This document shows, piece after piece, positions 43,851 through 52,972 of a stretch of 64,000 bases of DNA. This DNA comes from Bifidobacterium aquikefiri. Its GTDB lineage: Bacteria; Actinomycetota; Actinomycetes; Actinomycetales; Bifidobacteriaceae. The stretch lies in the NCBI RefSeq assembly GCF_002259795.1, contig NZ_MWXA01000002.1:1-64000 (forward strand). The letters are read 5' to 3'. The notes beneath the pieces were generated by a model. That model was not told the origin of the DNA. It did not search any database and saw only the letters and a program-made list of their open reading frames with translations. Position 1 is the stretch's first letter, and each line of letters opens with the position of its first letter. A program made the translations under genes and the position numbers.

Positions 43851-45695
43851 CTAGTCCTCGTACCCTGCGGACTGGCCTGACTGCAGGCCCAATTGTTTGC
43901 TATAGATTTCCCAATATCTGCCATGCGCTGCGACAAGCTGCTCGTGATTGCCCCGTTCGACGATCTGCCCATGTTCGAGCACCAGAATCAGGTCGCAATC
44001 CTTGATGGAAGATATTCTGTGAGCGATTGTCACGATGGTCTTCTTGCTGTCGAGCTCGCGCAGATGCTCTTGAATCAACGCTTCCGTCTCCATATCAACA
44101 GCGGACGTCGTATCGTCAAGAATCAGAATCGACGGATCATCAGCAAGTGCACGCGCCAGGCTCAGACGCTGCTTCTGACCGCCGGATAGTCCGACTCCAC
44201 GCTCACCAACAATCGTGTTGTAGCCTTCCGGCATATTGCGGATGAAGCTGTCTGCACCAGCAATAGAAGCCATCTTGCGCACATGCTGCTCGTCTCGGGC
44301 ATCCATGCCGAATGAGATGTTGCTGCCTATGGTGTCAGAGAACAGGAAGGTGTCTTGCGCAACGATGCTGACCTGCGAGCGCAGCTGTGCTATTGGCCAG
44401 TCGCGCGCATCAATGCCGTCGAGCAGCACTCTGCCCGCCGTTGGGTCGTAGAATCTGGCGATCAGATTGACCAGCGTGGATTTGCCGGCACCGGTCTCGC
44501 CCAGAATGCCAAGCTTGGAACCAACAGGGACGAAGAAGTCCAGATCCTTGAGAATCGGTGTCTGGGGGTCGTCGGCAAAGGCAAAGCTGACGTGTTCGAA
44601 ACGAATCTCTCCACTGATTCGTCCGGGTGTGAGTGATGCCGATTCGCCCACCTGTTTGCGAATCTGCAAGGCTCGATTCACGGAAGCGTCTGCATCCACA
44701 CGTTCGATGATATTGGATTCGGATGTGAGCAATGAACGGATCTTTATGCATGAGGCGTTGAATCGTTCAATGTCATTCACCAGCCATCCCGATTGACGAA
44801 CCGGTCCGTCGATCATCCATAGATAGCTGTTGAATACGACCAGATCGCCAAGGGTCATCGTACCCTTGATGATGAGCCAACCCCCGAAGACCAAGGTGAT
44901 CAGCTGCAGAATGAAGGACGAGCCGTCCATCCATGGCATGTATTTTCGGCTGTTGTAGGCCAGCTTCATGTTGCGTTGCATGTAGTCGTCATTGTGCGTA
45001 TCGAATACTTTGGTCTCGTATGGCTCTCGCACGAATGCCTTGACCACACGATTGCCTTCAATGTTCTCCTCGACCATCGAATTCATGCGCGCCAGTGAGT
45101 TCCTGATATCGAAGAACAGCGGATGTGCATGCTTGGAGAGTCCTCGTGTGAAGTAATAGAGGAATGGCGTGATACATGCCAGCGCGAGCGCCAGACGCCA
45201 ATCGATGGTAAACATCATGATCAGGGAACCGACAAAGAGGAAGATGCAATCCGTAGCGTTGTAGAGCACCCACGAGAGGAAATGACGTATTGCATCGGTG
45301 TCCGAGGTCATGCGGCTCATGATGTCGCCGGTACGGGTGTGGTTGAAATATGGAAAATCCAAGCCATGCAGTTTCTCGTATTCGTCGCTGACAAGCCTGA
45401 AAATTGAATTCTGCCCGAACCGTTCCATAAGCATCTGGTATCCGTAACGGGCACATACGCGAATTGCAGTCACGCCAACCATGGACAGACATAGCCTGAC
45501 CAGACGGTCCTCATGGTGGTTGACGATGACTTGGTCGACGATCATTCCGGCGATGATGGGAACCATCATGACCATGATCTTGTCGACGATGAACAGGACT
45601 GCCGCCCCTGCCACACGGGGCAGGTCGGGTCGGCAGTATGGCATGATCCAGCGATAGTTGTTCGCCGTCGTATTGGTATTGGTGTTGACGTACAT
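43851..45695 (-). CDS. ABC exporter half with degenerate Walker B, heterodimer partner
   Basis: 614 residues: six membrane helices and an ATPase domain with Walker A 'LGILGETGAGKSTLVNLI', signature 'GLSGGQKQRLSLAR' and Walker B 'ILILDDTTSAVDMETEAL'. Here Asp replaces the catalytic Glu, which marks the degenerate site of asymmetric exporters. The start at ATG 45695 ('MYVNTNTNTTANN') is preferred; the frame extends upstream to 45914 without a fitting site. It is upstream of, and 16 bases from, its partner gene, in one operon. Confidence 0.92.
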   Translation of the reverse strand: MYVNTNTNTTANNYRWIMPYCRPDLPRVAGAAVLFIVDKIMVMMVPIIAGMIVDQVIVNHHEDRLVRLCLSMVGVTAIRVCARYGYQMLMERFGQNSIFRLVSDEYEKLHGLDFPYFNHTRTGDIMSRMTSDTDAIRHFLSWVLYNATDCIFLFVGSLIMMFTIDWRLALALACITPFLYYFTRGLSKHAHPLFFDIRNSLARMNSMVEENIEGNRVVKAFVREPYETKVFDTHNDDYMQRNMKLAYNSRKYMPWMDGSSFILQLITLVFGGWLIIKGTMTLGDLVVFNSYLWMIDGPVRQSGWLVNDIERFNASCIKIRSLLTSESNIIERVDADASVNRALQIRKQVGESASLTPGRISGEIRFEHVSFAFADDPQTPILKDLDFFVPVGSKLGILGETGAGKSTLVNLIARFYDPTAGRVLLDGIDARDWPIAQLRSQVSIVAQDTFLFSDTIGSNISFGMDARDEQHVRKMASIAGADSFIRNMPEGYNTIVGERGVGLSGGQKQRLSLARALADDPSILILDDTTSAVDMETEALIQEHLRELDSKKTIVTIAHRISSIKDCDLILVLEHGQIVERGNHEQLVAAHGRYWEIYSKQLGLQSGQSAGYED

Positions 45696-46007
45696 GAGGA
45701 AGATTGCCCTCGAAACCCTTGTTCTGTGATTGTTCTCTTGTTTGGCTTGCAGTTGGCCGCGATTCAATGACCAGCAAGGTGATTGAGCCATATATGGAAG
45801 CTTCTTCATATGGCAGGGCAAGCCACATCGCTGATATGCTTGCTCCGCTCCCCCTATGCAAAACTCCCTGACATCAATGCCAATTAATTCTATACTTCTG
45901 CACGCGAGTTGCAACTTGGATATCCGGCGTTTTCAGAATAAGGATTCATGGCTCTGCGCCGACGCGCAGGACGAACATGTGATATGCGGCCTTTCATATA
46001 CGAAAAG

Positions 46008-46034
46008 CGGCCTCCCGCATCAAGCGGGAGGCCG
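46008..46034. terminator. GC-rich hairpin, likely terminator
   Basis: CGGCCTCCCGC (46008-46018) and GCGGGAGGCCG (46024-46034) form an 11-bp stem with a 5-base loop. On the minus strand CTTTTCG follows, a short T-run, so it probably ends transcription arriving from the decayed genes at 46.1-46.7 kb. Confidence 0.65.
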
Positions 46035-46099
46035 TAGCATTCATTTATGGAATGGGCCATCTCACAGCGTGACTCAGCGCTGAGAGAAACGCGTTACCG

Positions 46100-46330
46100 C
46101 TACTTGATTACCTTGCCGTATTGCGTGCATGTTCCGGGCATTGACATCACCTCGCCACTCAGGGCGATGCGTGAAGTCGGCTCGCTGATCCATCGCTGCT
46201 GTGTAGAGCTGCTGTCAGCAAGGTCTTGAAGGGGTATTCCAGTATTTGTCTGTTGATTCAGCACTTGCAGATTGCGCTGCCCCAAAGGTCACAACAGAAG
46301 CAGTCATTAATGTTGCGGCAGCAATGCAAG
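46100..46330 (-). pseudogene. Decayed small secreted protein gene
   Basis: One frame begins with a signal-peptide-like run 'CIAAATLMTASVVTFGAAQS' and 'ASAESTDKYWN', then stops. A second frame continues with 'TGIPLQDLADSSSTQQRW' and ends 'SMPGTCTQYGKVIK'. Joined by a frameshift near 46235, these make a plausible exported protein of ~80 residues. The ATG 46287 start used by the open frame ('MGQRN') has no ribosome site, so it is read as broken. Function unknown. Confidence 0.45.
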
Positions 46331-46362
46331 CACTGATGGTTTTGTAGTGCCAATTGATCTCA

Positions 46363-46725
46363 TCAGTCGTGCTTGTCTGAATGATTAAGAGAAAGCTCCC
46401 CCACGGGTACCTTCATCGACACCGCAGGAACCGACAAAGCCAGCCCCGTGCCGGAAATTGCGTGCACGCGATTCTTCTCCTGAGGCGTGGTCATCTCATC
46501 GCCTTCCAATGCGACTGCATTGCCATGCATATCCTTGGGAGTCCTGTGATAATCGACTGCGCTCTTGCCTATGACTGCGACTCCGACCAACGCAATCACC
46601 AAAAAGAGTGCAAACAGAACGCGGCTATAGGCACAAAAGTGTGGGGGAAATCGTTTCCTAGCCCTTGTGGGAGTGGGTGTTGCTCCTGTTTTATAATTTT
46701 TTACGCTGGTATAACGGCACGGCAT
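46363..46725 (-). pseudogene. Membrane protein fragment, possibly a truncated sortase-type gene
   Basis: A 120-residue frame with one membrane segment ('VLFALFLVIALVGVAVIGKS') followed by 'TPKDMHGNAVALEGDEM' and 'ALSVPAVSMKVPVGELSL', then a stop. The last part resembles the start of sortase catalytic domains ('VPSVGL.VPLGEL'), but no TLxTC cysteine motif follows. It appears to be an N-terminal stub. Confidence 0.4.
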
Positions 46726-46902
46726 GAACGTGTGTGTGAAACATGCAGTGAGACGTTCTCCCAACTGGGGTTTGTGCTGGTTGATAATCCTGTTTGACTT
46801 AGGGTGCATGAACGCTACCCTGTGTCCGCATTGCGGCATCATCATGCATCGCAACACAGCCACGAGAGCAGGAACGACCCAATGTCGATGCCCGCCATCC
46901 CC

Positions 46903-47160
46903 ACCTCCCTTGTCATCCCGATCATCCCGAGCGAATCCACAGCCCTAGTCACCCTGACCTGCCTTGTCACCCCGAGCGAATCCGCCTCTCTTGTCATCTC
47001 GAGCGAGCGCAGCGAGTCGAGAGATCTCATCCTTGCGAGCATCAACAGCCAAGATCCCTCGACTCGCTGCGCTCGCTCGGGATGACGATGGTGTTGTCGT
47101 TCATACCACCGACTCGCTCCGCTCGCTCGGGATGACAATGGTGTTGTCGTTCATACGACG
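46903..47160. repeat. Cluster of direct and inverted repeats
   Basis: Contains repeated 'GTCATCCCGAGCGAA'-like units (46914-46990), a near-perfect long inverted repeat (46993-47030 against 47050-47086, core GAGCGAGCGCAGCGAGTCGA), and two direct copies of a ~46-base unit at 47061 and 47111 (period 50) containing GCTCGCTCGGGATGAC. The core resembles short dispersed intergenic repeats known from several bacterial genomes. No gene is seen. Confidence 0.75.
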
Positions 47161-47383
47161 GAGCCGCTGCGGCCCATGCTTCACTTCCCTGCATGCATCA
47201 CAGCCCCTTCGCCCCACACCAAGCACACTTCCCGAAGATGCGGCCAGTACATTCCGTACCAAGTCTGGTCCAGACCATACATCGCAAGAAGAAAACGCGG
47301 TGAAAAATCTGCTGGCACATTACATTCTCTCCCAAATATGAAATACTGTGTAATATCTTTCAATGTCGAAATGAGTACGGAAA

Positions 47384-48436
47384 ATGCCTGATAGAACCAA
47401 CGAACGCAAGAAGCGTGTGACGATAGTCGACGTTGCCAAGGCCGCAGGTGTCGCACTGAGTTCAGCTTCAGCCGCGCTCAACAATCGACCCGGTGTTTCC
47501 AACGAAACGAGAAAGCGGATTGCAGCCAAAGCCGAGGAGTTGGGCTATGCACCGTCGCTGCGTGGGCGCAGTCTTTCTTCGAAACGTACCTTCTCAGTCG
47601 GCCTGGTCATTCAACGAGACATCGACGTGCTCGAATCAGATCCGTTCTTTGGGAGCTTCATCACCGGCATTGAAGAGGTCATCTCGCACCGAGACTATGC
47701 GTTGGTGCTACAGATCAGCAAGAATGAAGAGGAAACCCTGGAACGGTATCGAAAGCTTTCGCTGGATGGGCGGGTTGATGGTGTATTTCTCAACGAATTG
47801 AGAATCAACGACGAACGTGCCGAGCTCATCAAGGAGCTTGATCTGCCTGCAGTGGCCATCAATTCTGCAGATTCACTGAAATTGCCGAATGTGCGACAGG
47901 ATGCATCCGTTCCTTTCAGACAATTGACAGAGCTGCTGATCGAACAGGGACACACACGAATCGGGCATGTCAGTGGACCCCGTGAATTCCTGCATTCCTT
48001 CGTACGCGAGCACGCGTGGGAAGAGACTCTCAAACAGCATTGCCTACCAATTGGTCCGATTTTTACCGGCGACTTCACCTACGAAGGCGGCAAGAAGGCC
48101 GCTTTCGCACTCATGCGCGACAAGAACCGTCCCACTGCGGTGGTATGCAGCAATGATCTGATGGCCGTAGGATTCATTCAAGGATGCAAGGATCTCGGCA
48201 TGCGCGTTCCGCAGGACGTTTCCGTGACGGGATACGACGGCATTGCCCTCTCAACATACATTCGCCCAACCTTGGTAACGGCTAAGACAAATCCACGTCA
48301 TCTGGCGCGCGAAGCCGCAGAAATGCTGATGCAGATCGTTGATGGTGGGCAGCCTCAGAATCGCACCATTCCACCTGCAACCATCGTTTATGGCAATTCT
48401 GTAGGCAAAGCGCCGCGTGCCGAGAATAATTTCTAA
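47384..48436 (+). CDS. LacI-family transcriptional regulator
   Basis: 350 residues. The N-terminal HTH reads 'VTIVDVAKAAGVALSSASAA' then the hinge 'ALNNRPGVSNETRKRIAAKA'. The periplasmic-binding-like sugar domain follows, with 'AVVCSNDLMAVGFIQGCKDL' and 'VSVTGYDGIALSTYIRPTL'. It directly precedes a sugar ABC transporter and GH130 gene. The perfect palindrome CCGAAACGTTTCGG at 48481 in front of the binding-protein gene is its likely operator. Repression relieved by a mannoside or related sugar is an inference. Confidence 0.93.
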   Translation: MPDRTNERKKRVTIVDVAKAAGVALSSASAALNNRPGVSNETRKRIAAKAEELGYAPSLRGRSLSSKRTFSVGLVIQRDIDVLESDPFFGSFITGIEEVISHRDYALVLQISKNEEETLERYRKLSLDGRVDGVFLNELRINDERAELIKELDLPAVAINSADSLKLPNVRQDASVPFRQLTELLIEQGHTRIGHVSGPREFLHSFVREHAWEETLKQHCLPIGPIFTGDFTYEGGKKAAFALMRDKNRPTAVVCSNDLMAVGFIQGCKDLGMRVPQDVSVTGYDGIALSTYIRPTLVTAKTNPRHLAREAAEMLMQIVDGGQPQNRTIPPATIVYGNSVGKAPRAENNF

Positions 48437-48480
48437 ATTTTGTATCACTCACTCCCCTTGTTGATATATACTTAATAAAG

Positions 48481-48494
48481 CCGAAACGTTTCGG
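48481..48494. promoter_or_regulatory. LacI-type operator
   Basis: CCGAAACGTTTCGG is a perfect 14-bp palindrome with the central CG typical of LacI/GalR operators. It lies 20 bases before the start of the binding-protein gene, right behind a TATATACTTAATAAAG promoter-like stretch. Confidence 0.8.
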
Positions 48495-48513
48495 TTTAAC
48501 AAAGGAGTTAGAG

Positions 48514-49848
48514 ATGAAACCTATTAGCATTTTTCATGGGAGGATTGGCCGTGGCATCGTAGCCGCAGTGGCCATGCTTGCCGCCGTGGGGACGACAGCC
48601 GCCTGTGGTTCTACCGGAGCGTCGAGCGCCAAGAGCTCAGACCTCTCCGGCACGCTCAACATTCTGGTTTCCAGTGCAGATGCCTCCGATGCCGCTTTCA
48701 AGCAGGTAAACAAGGCTTTTGAAGCAAAATATCCACATGTAACCGTCAAGTTCTCCTCCGTTCCCAATGACTCGTATCCTGCGACAAAAGCATCACGTCT
48801 GTCAGCCGGAACCCTGGATATCTTCGTTCTCAAGAACTTCGTTGAGGTTCCTAGCTATGCGAAGGATTCAACCTCAGATGACACGCTTATGGCTCAATCG
48901 GGCGGAATCGTCGATCTCACCAACGAATCTTTCATGAAGCATTACTCAGCCTCCGTGCTCAAGGCACAGGCCATCGGCGGCAAGCAGTATGCAGTCCCCA
49001 CAGGCCTGAGCTACTCCACCGGCATCTATTACAACAAGAAAATCTTTGAGCAGAACGGCCTCAAGGCTCCAACCACATGGTCCGAGCTGCAATCTGTTAT
49101 GAGCACACTCAAGAGCAAGGGCATCACACCATTCGGAATCGGCGGCAAGGATACCTGGCCTGCAGGCCTTGTCATGCTCGGAAGCGTCGCCTCGGAATAT
49201 CCAACACTTGCAGACAAACAGAAGCTGGCAAAAAACCTGTGGACTCAGAAAGTCTCTCTGACCGACACGAAGACCGAAGGCATTCTCGAAAAGACACAGA
49301 CAATTTTCAACAATGCCCAACAGAACTTCTCCGGTGCTGGATATGACGATCTGCCTGCTGCCTTTGCTCGGGGCGATTTCGCCATGATGCCAGATGGAAC
49401 GTGGAACGAACCGACCATCGATTCCGCAATCAAGGGTGCATTCGATTTTGGCTACATTCCATTCCCTGCCTCTGACAACGCCAGCGATAACTCCCTGCTC
49501 GATGGAAAGATCGAACTCCAGCTTGGTATCGCCTCTGCCACGAAGAACAAGGATGCAGCACTGAAGTGGATGGAATTTTTCTCTGAGAAATCGACGTATA
49601 CGAAGTTTGCCAAGACCGCAGGATTCTCATCCTCACAGCCAGACGTTGCCACTTCGTCATTCCTCAAGTCCATCTCCCAGTACACACAGAAGTATGAACC
49701 TGCATGGGATCAGGTCTGGGTAGCTAACAACAAGGCTGGCGAAGACGCCGTATATCCGTTCAACTACCCGGCATTGTCGCCCCTTGGCACAAAGACAGCA
49801 AAGAGCGCCGCCGCTTCGTCTGAATCTGCATGGTCGGCAGCTTTCTAA
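48514..49848 (+). CDS. Sugar-binding lipoprotein of a CUT1 ABC transporter
   Basis: 444 residues. The signal peptide ends in a lipobox around 'GTTAACGSTGASS', so it is anchored to the membrane. Family-1 binding-protein features follow: 'LNILVSSADASDAAFKQVNK' and 'FARGDFAMMPDGTWNEPTI'. A strong AAAGGAG site precedes ATG 48514. It captures an oligosaccharide for the two permeases downstream. No dedicated ATPase gene is present, so a shared MsmK-like ATPase probably serves it. GH130 in the operon suggests a mannose-containing ligand (inference). Confidence 0.92.
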   Translation: MKPISIFHGRIGRGIVAAVAMLAAVGTTAACGSTGASSAKSSDLSGTLNILVSSADASDAAFKQVNKAFEAKYPHVTVKFSSVPNDSYPATKASRLSAGTLDIFVLKNFVEVPSYAKDSTSDDTLMAQSGGIVDLTNESFMKHYSASVLKAQAIGGKQYAVPTGLSYSTGIYYNKKIFEQNGLKAPTTWSELQSVMSTLKSKGITPFGIGGKDTWPAGLVMLGSVASEYPTLADKQKLAKNLWTQKVSLTDTKTEGILEKTQTIFNNAQQNFSGAGYDDLPAAFARGDFAMMPDGTWNEPTIDSAIKGAFDFGYIPFPASDNASDNSLLDGKIELQLGIASATKNKDAALKWMEFFSEKSTYTKFAKTAGFSSSQPDVATSSFLKSISQYTQKYEPAWDQVWVANNKAGEDAVYPFNYPALSPLGTKTAKSAAASSESAWSAAF

Positions 49849-49938
49849 ACGGTTGCCGATCGAAACCTCGTAGCCATACGGCTTTACTGCGGTGCGGCAA
49901 TGGTTCACATTGCCGCACCGTTTCCAATTGGAGATATT

Positions 49939-50856
49939 ATGTCTGAAAAAAATACTTTCCCGTTTTCATCCAGAACACCATTACGCATAACCTTCGGAAT
50001 TGCACTCGTCATTCTTATCGTTTTCGCATTTGTTCCTGCCATTGCCGTGTTCTTTGTATCATTTACTGACTTGCGCGGGGTTACCTATCTGCCCACGAAG
50101 TTCATAGGTCTACAAAACTACATTCAATATTTCGGCCTTGGACATCGCGCCGATAATCTCAACGCCCTCAAGAACACCCTGATCTTCGCATCTCTTTCTA
50201 CGATCATCCAGATCACCTTGGCACTGGGCATTGCAATCCTGCTGAACAACCCACGTCTGAGAGGAAGGAACATATACCGAGCAGTCGTGTTCATGCCCAC
50301 GGTTCTGGGCGTGACCGTCACGGCTCTCGTCTGGTCATTGATGTTCAACACATCCGGCGGTCCCATCCAGCAAGTGCTCCTGCTGTTCGGCAAGAATTCC
50401 GCATTCTTCGGAGATCAGAACATAGCGCTCTACCTCGTGATATTCGTCCAGATATGGATGGTCTGCGGGACTTCGGTGATCATATTCCTTTCGGGTCTGC
50501 AGGCAATTCCGCAGGAGTTGTATGAAGTGTCCAGCATCGACGGTGCCGGCCCCTGGGCTCAGTTCAGATTTGTCACACTCCCCATGCTTTCACCATCAGT
50601 GACGGCAAACGTCCTGCTTGGCATTGTCAACGCCCTGCAGAGCTATCAGCTCACGTATGTGCTCACCGGTGCAGACAAGAAAGGCACGCAGGTGCTTTCC
50701 CTGCAGGTCTACATGCAGGCATTTGGAGGCCGCTCAGGAACCACGCTGTCACAATCACAGGGCTATGCCGCAGCAATTTCCATGGTTCAGTTTGTATTGG
50801 TCGGGGTCATCACGCTTGCAACTTTGGCCTATTTGCGTAGAAGGGAACAGAAATGA
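49939..50856 (+). CDS. Sugar ABC permease (MalF/UgpA type)
   Basis: 305 residues with six helices and the EAA-type loop 'EVSSIDGAGPWAQFRFVTLP' that contacts the ATPase. I start at ATG 49939 with GGAGA five bases upstream; the track frame from 49900 includes 13 extra residues lacking support. Overlaps the second permease by four bases. Confidence 0.91.
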   Translation: MSEKNTFPFSSRTPLRITFGIALVILIVFAFVPAIAVFFVSFTDLRGVTYLPTKFIGLQNYIQYFGLGHRADNLNALKNTLIFASLSTIIQITLALGIAILLNNPRLRGRNIYRAVVFMPTVLGVTVTALVWSLMFNTSGGPIQQVLLLFGKNSAFFGDQNIALYLVIFVQIWMVCGTSVIIFLSGLQAIPQELYEVSSIDGAGPWAQFRFVTLPMLSPSVTANVLLGIVNALQSYQLTYVLTGADKKGTQVLSLQVYMQAFGGRSGTTLSQSQGYAAAISMVQFVLVGVITLATLAYLRRREQK

Positions 50857-51770
50857 CCACTACCAGCAACACTCAAACAAACACGCTCACATCAGTGCGA
50901 TCCGAGAAGTCTGGCGGTAGATCGGAGAAGAAGGTCAGCAGTAAGGTGGCACGATCCCAACGTGTTGGGAAAACACCATGGCTGATGTACTGCTTTGTGG
51001 TGTGCATTCTTGTACTCTTCATTTTCCCACTGCTATATCTACTCAATACCGCCCTGAAAAGCAATTCCGAATTCATCACCAATCCTGTTGGACTGGTTAG
51101 CTCGTTCGAATGGGGCAACTTTGCCGAAGCCTGGTCCAAGGGCAACTTCGGATCGTATTTCATCAACACCGTGGTCTACACCATCTGCGGTGCCGGACTG
51201 GGAACTGCAATAAGTCTCTTCATGGGATTCCCCGCAGCACGCGGATATATCAAAGGCACAAAATTCTGGAACGTGTTGTTCACGCTCGTCCTGTTTCTCC
51301 CCAATGCCTTGATGACACAGTTCCAGCTCCTGCTGCGGCTGCATCTGTACAACACCCAGATCGGATACATTCTGATGGTCGCTGTCGGCGTTGGCATCGG
51401 CCCGCTGCTCTTTACCGGATTCGTCTCGTCCATTCCCAAGGATCTCGACGAGGCAGCGGCAATCGACGGCGCTGGATATTGGACATACCTGTTCAAGTTC
51501 ATCGTTCCGCTCTCCAAGCCAGCCTTGATGACCGTGTTCATTCTTCAGGCAGTGTGGATCTGGAATGAAATCATCATGGCGACGGTACTGTTCTCGGACC
51601 AGAACAAATTCCCAATCTCGGCCGGTCTGTTCGCCTTCAAGGGGACGTACTCGAATAATTGGCCACTGCTTGCAGCAGCCACGATTATCGTTGCGGCACC
51701 GCTTGTGCTCGGATACCTCTTCATTCAGCGCTATCTCGTCAATGGCGTTCTTGGAGCCGTAAAGGGCTGA
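50853..51770 (+). CDS. Sugar ABC permease (MalG/UgpE type)
   Basis: 305 residues. A Lys/Ser-rich N-terminal extension (~45 residues) precedes six helices; the EAA loop is 'DEAAAIDGAGYWTYLFKFIV'. Coupled to the first permease by an ATGA overlap. Together they form the CUT1 channel for the sugar taken by the binding protein. Confidence 0.91.
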   Translation: MTTTSNTQTNTLTSVRSEKSGGRSEKKVSSKVARSQRVGKTPWLMYCFVVCILVLFIFPLLYLLNTALKSNSEFITNPVGLVSSFEWGNFAEAWSKGNFGSYFINTVVYTICGAGLGTAISLFMGFPAARGYIKGTKFWNVLFTLVLFLPNALMTQFQLLLRLHLYNTQIGYILMVAVGVGIGPLLFTGFVSSIPKDLDEAAAIDGAGYWTYLFKFIVPLSKPALMTVFILQAVWIWNEIIMATVLFSDQNKFPISAGLFAFKGTYSNNWPLLAAATIIVAAPLVLGYLFIQRYLVNGVLGAVKG

Positions 51771-51846
51771 CGAACTCAGAACTGTTTACAAAGCAGCAGC
51801 CCTTCTGCTCTTGTAGATGGGAATTTTTGAAAGGACATACATAATT

Positions 51847-52836
51847 ATGGCTGGAACCAGCTTTTTTAAAGACGCAACATTTCCACTGGGACCCTTTGTT
51901 CCATACAAGAACAATCCAATCCTGAAACCGTTGGGGGGATCGTGGGAATCTGCGAATCTCTATAATCCGGCGGCGCTGGTCGTAGACAACGAGGTCGTGC
52001 TGCTATACCGTGCACATGCGGACGACATAGTCTCACATATTGGAATTGCGCACAGCAAGGACGGTTATTCCTTCGAGCGTGAATCATCTCCAATTCTCTC
52101 CCCAACCGAGGATTATGAGCGATATGGCTGCGAAGATCCAAGAATCACGGCTATTGATGGCACGTACTACCTGACATATACAGGCTGGGATCGCGCAAGG
52201 GCTCAGCTGTGTCTTGCAACGTCAACCGATTTGCATCACTGGACCAAGCATGGTCCCATGTTCGAGAATTTTGACACCTTCGCGGTCACCGATTCGCCCA
52301 CCGGGGGCAATTGGAACAAGGCAGGTGTCATACTGCCGTTCCAGATCGAAGACAAATGGTGGATGTATTTCGGTGAGGGAAGCGTCTACTGGGCAACCAG
52401 CGACGATCTGCTGCACTGGACTCCAGGGACTTCAGACAAAGAACCAATCTACAGACCGATGGAATATTCTTTCGATGCAGATCTGGTAGAGATTGGTGCA
52501 CCCCCTGTGCTGACATCCAACGGATTGCTGCTGTTTCTGGCTAATGGAGCCACGAGACAGGCCCGCCCTGATGGCACATATGACGTTGATTACCGTTGCG
52601 GTCAGTTTGTGATCGATCCTGACAAACCTCGTGAAGTACTTGCACGAATGACCACCTCGTGGCTTCATCCTCAAACCTTCGAGGAAGTCAACGGCCTGAT
52701 TCCCAACGTGACCTTCGTGGAGGGTCTCGTGTACTTCCACGATCTGTGGTTTGCATACTATGGCCAGTCTGACACCACACTTGCCACAGCGGTATTCGAT
52801 CCGAAGACGACCTGGGGGCAGACTCTGAATATCTGA
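51847..52836 (+). CDS. GH130 glycoside phosphorylase (mannoside phosphorylase type)
   Basis: 329 residues forming a five-bladed beta-propeller. Key parts are 'NLYNPAALVVDNEVVLLYR', 'GCEDPRITAIDGTYYLTYT' (with the Asp of 'EDPR' as likely catalytic acid), 'GNWNKAGVILPFQIEDKWW' and 'YFGEGSVYWATSDDLLHW'. GH130 enzymes phosphorolyse beta-mannosides, releasing mannose-1-phosphate, or hydrolyse beta-1,2-mannosides. ATG 51847 has AAAGGA upstream; the longer 51817 start has no site. Last gene of the LacI-regulated operon; a cytosolic enzyme acting on the imported sugar. Confidence 0.88.
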   Translation: MAGTSFFKDATFPLGPFVPYKNNPILKPLGGSWESANLYNPAALVVDNEVVLLYRAHADDIVSHIGIAHSKDGYSFERESSPILSPTEDYERYGCEDPRITAIDGTYYLTYTGWDRARAQLCLATSTDLHHWTKHGPMFENFDTFAVTDSPTGGNWNKAGVILPFQIEDKWWMYFGEGSVYWATSDDLLHWTPGTSDKEPIYRPMEYSFDADLVEIGAPPVLTSNGLLLFLANGATRQARPDGTYDVDYRCGQFVIDPDKPREVLARMTTSWLHPQTFEEVNGLIPNVTFVEGLVYFHDLWFAYYGQSDTTLATAVFDPKTTWGQTLNI

Positions 52837-52847
52837 TCTTCACAGAG

Positions 52848-52889
52848 AGGGGGGCGTTCGCGACAACACAATGTTGCAAACGCCCCCCT
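52848..52889 (+). terminator. Hairpin after the GH130 gene
   Basis: AGGGGGGCGTT (52848-52858) pairs with AACGCCCCCCTT (52879-52890), with further inner pairing GACAAC/GTTGC. It follows the stop codon by 12 bases and is trailed by TTGATGCTCTTT. Likely the operon terminator. Confidence 0.7.
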
Positions 52890-52933
52890 TGATGCTCTTT
52901 CCGGCATCCAAGACCAGACTGTGCCATGGCACA

Positions 52934-52971
52934 GAGGCTGCATATATATAGGTTGTATATATGCAGCCTCA
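52934..52971. terminator. AT-rich palindrome between convergent operons
   Basis: GAGGCTGCATATATA (52934-52948) and TATATATGCAGCCTC (52956-52970) form a 15-bp stem. It lies directly after the stop of the minus-strand GH3 gene. No T-run on either side; probably the 3' end stem-loop of the GH3 transcript. Confidence 0.5.
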
Positions 52972-52972
52972 C

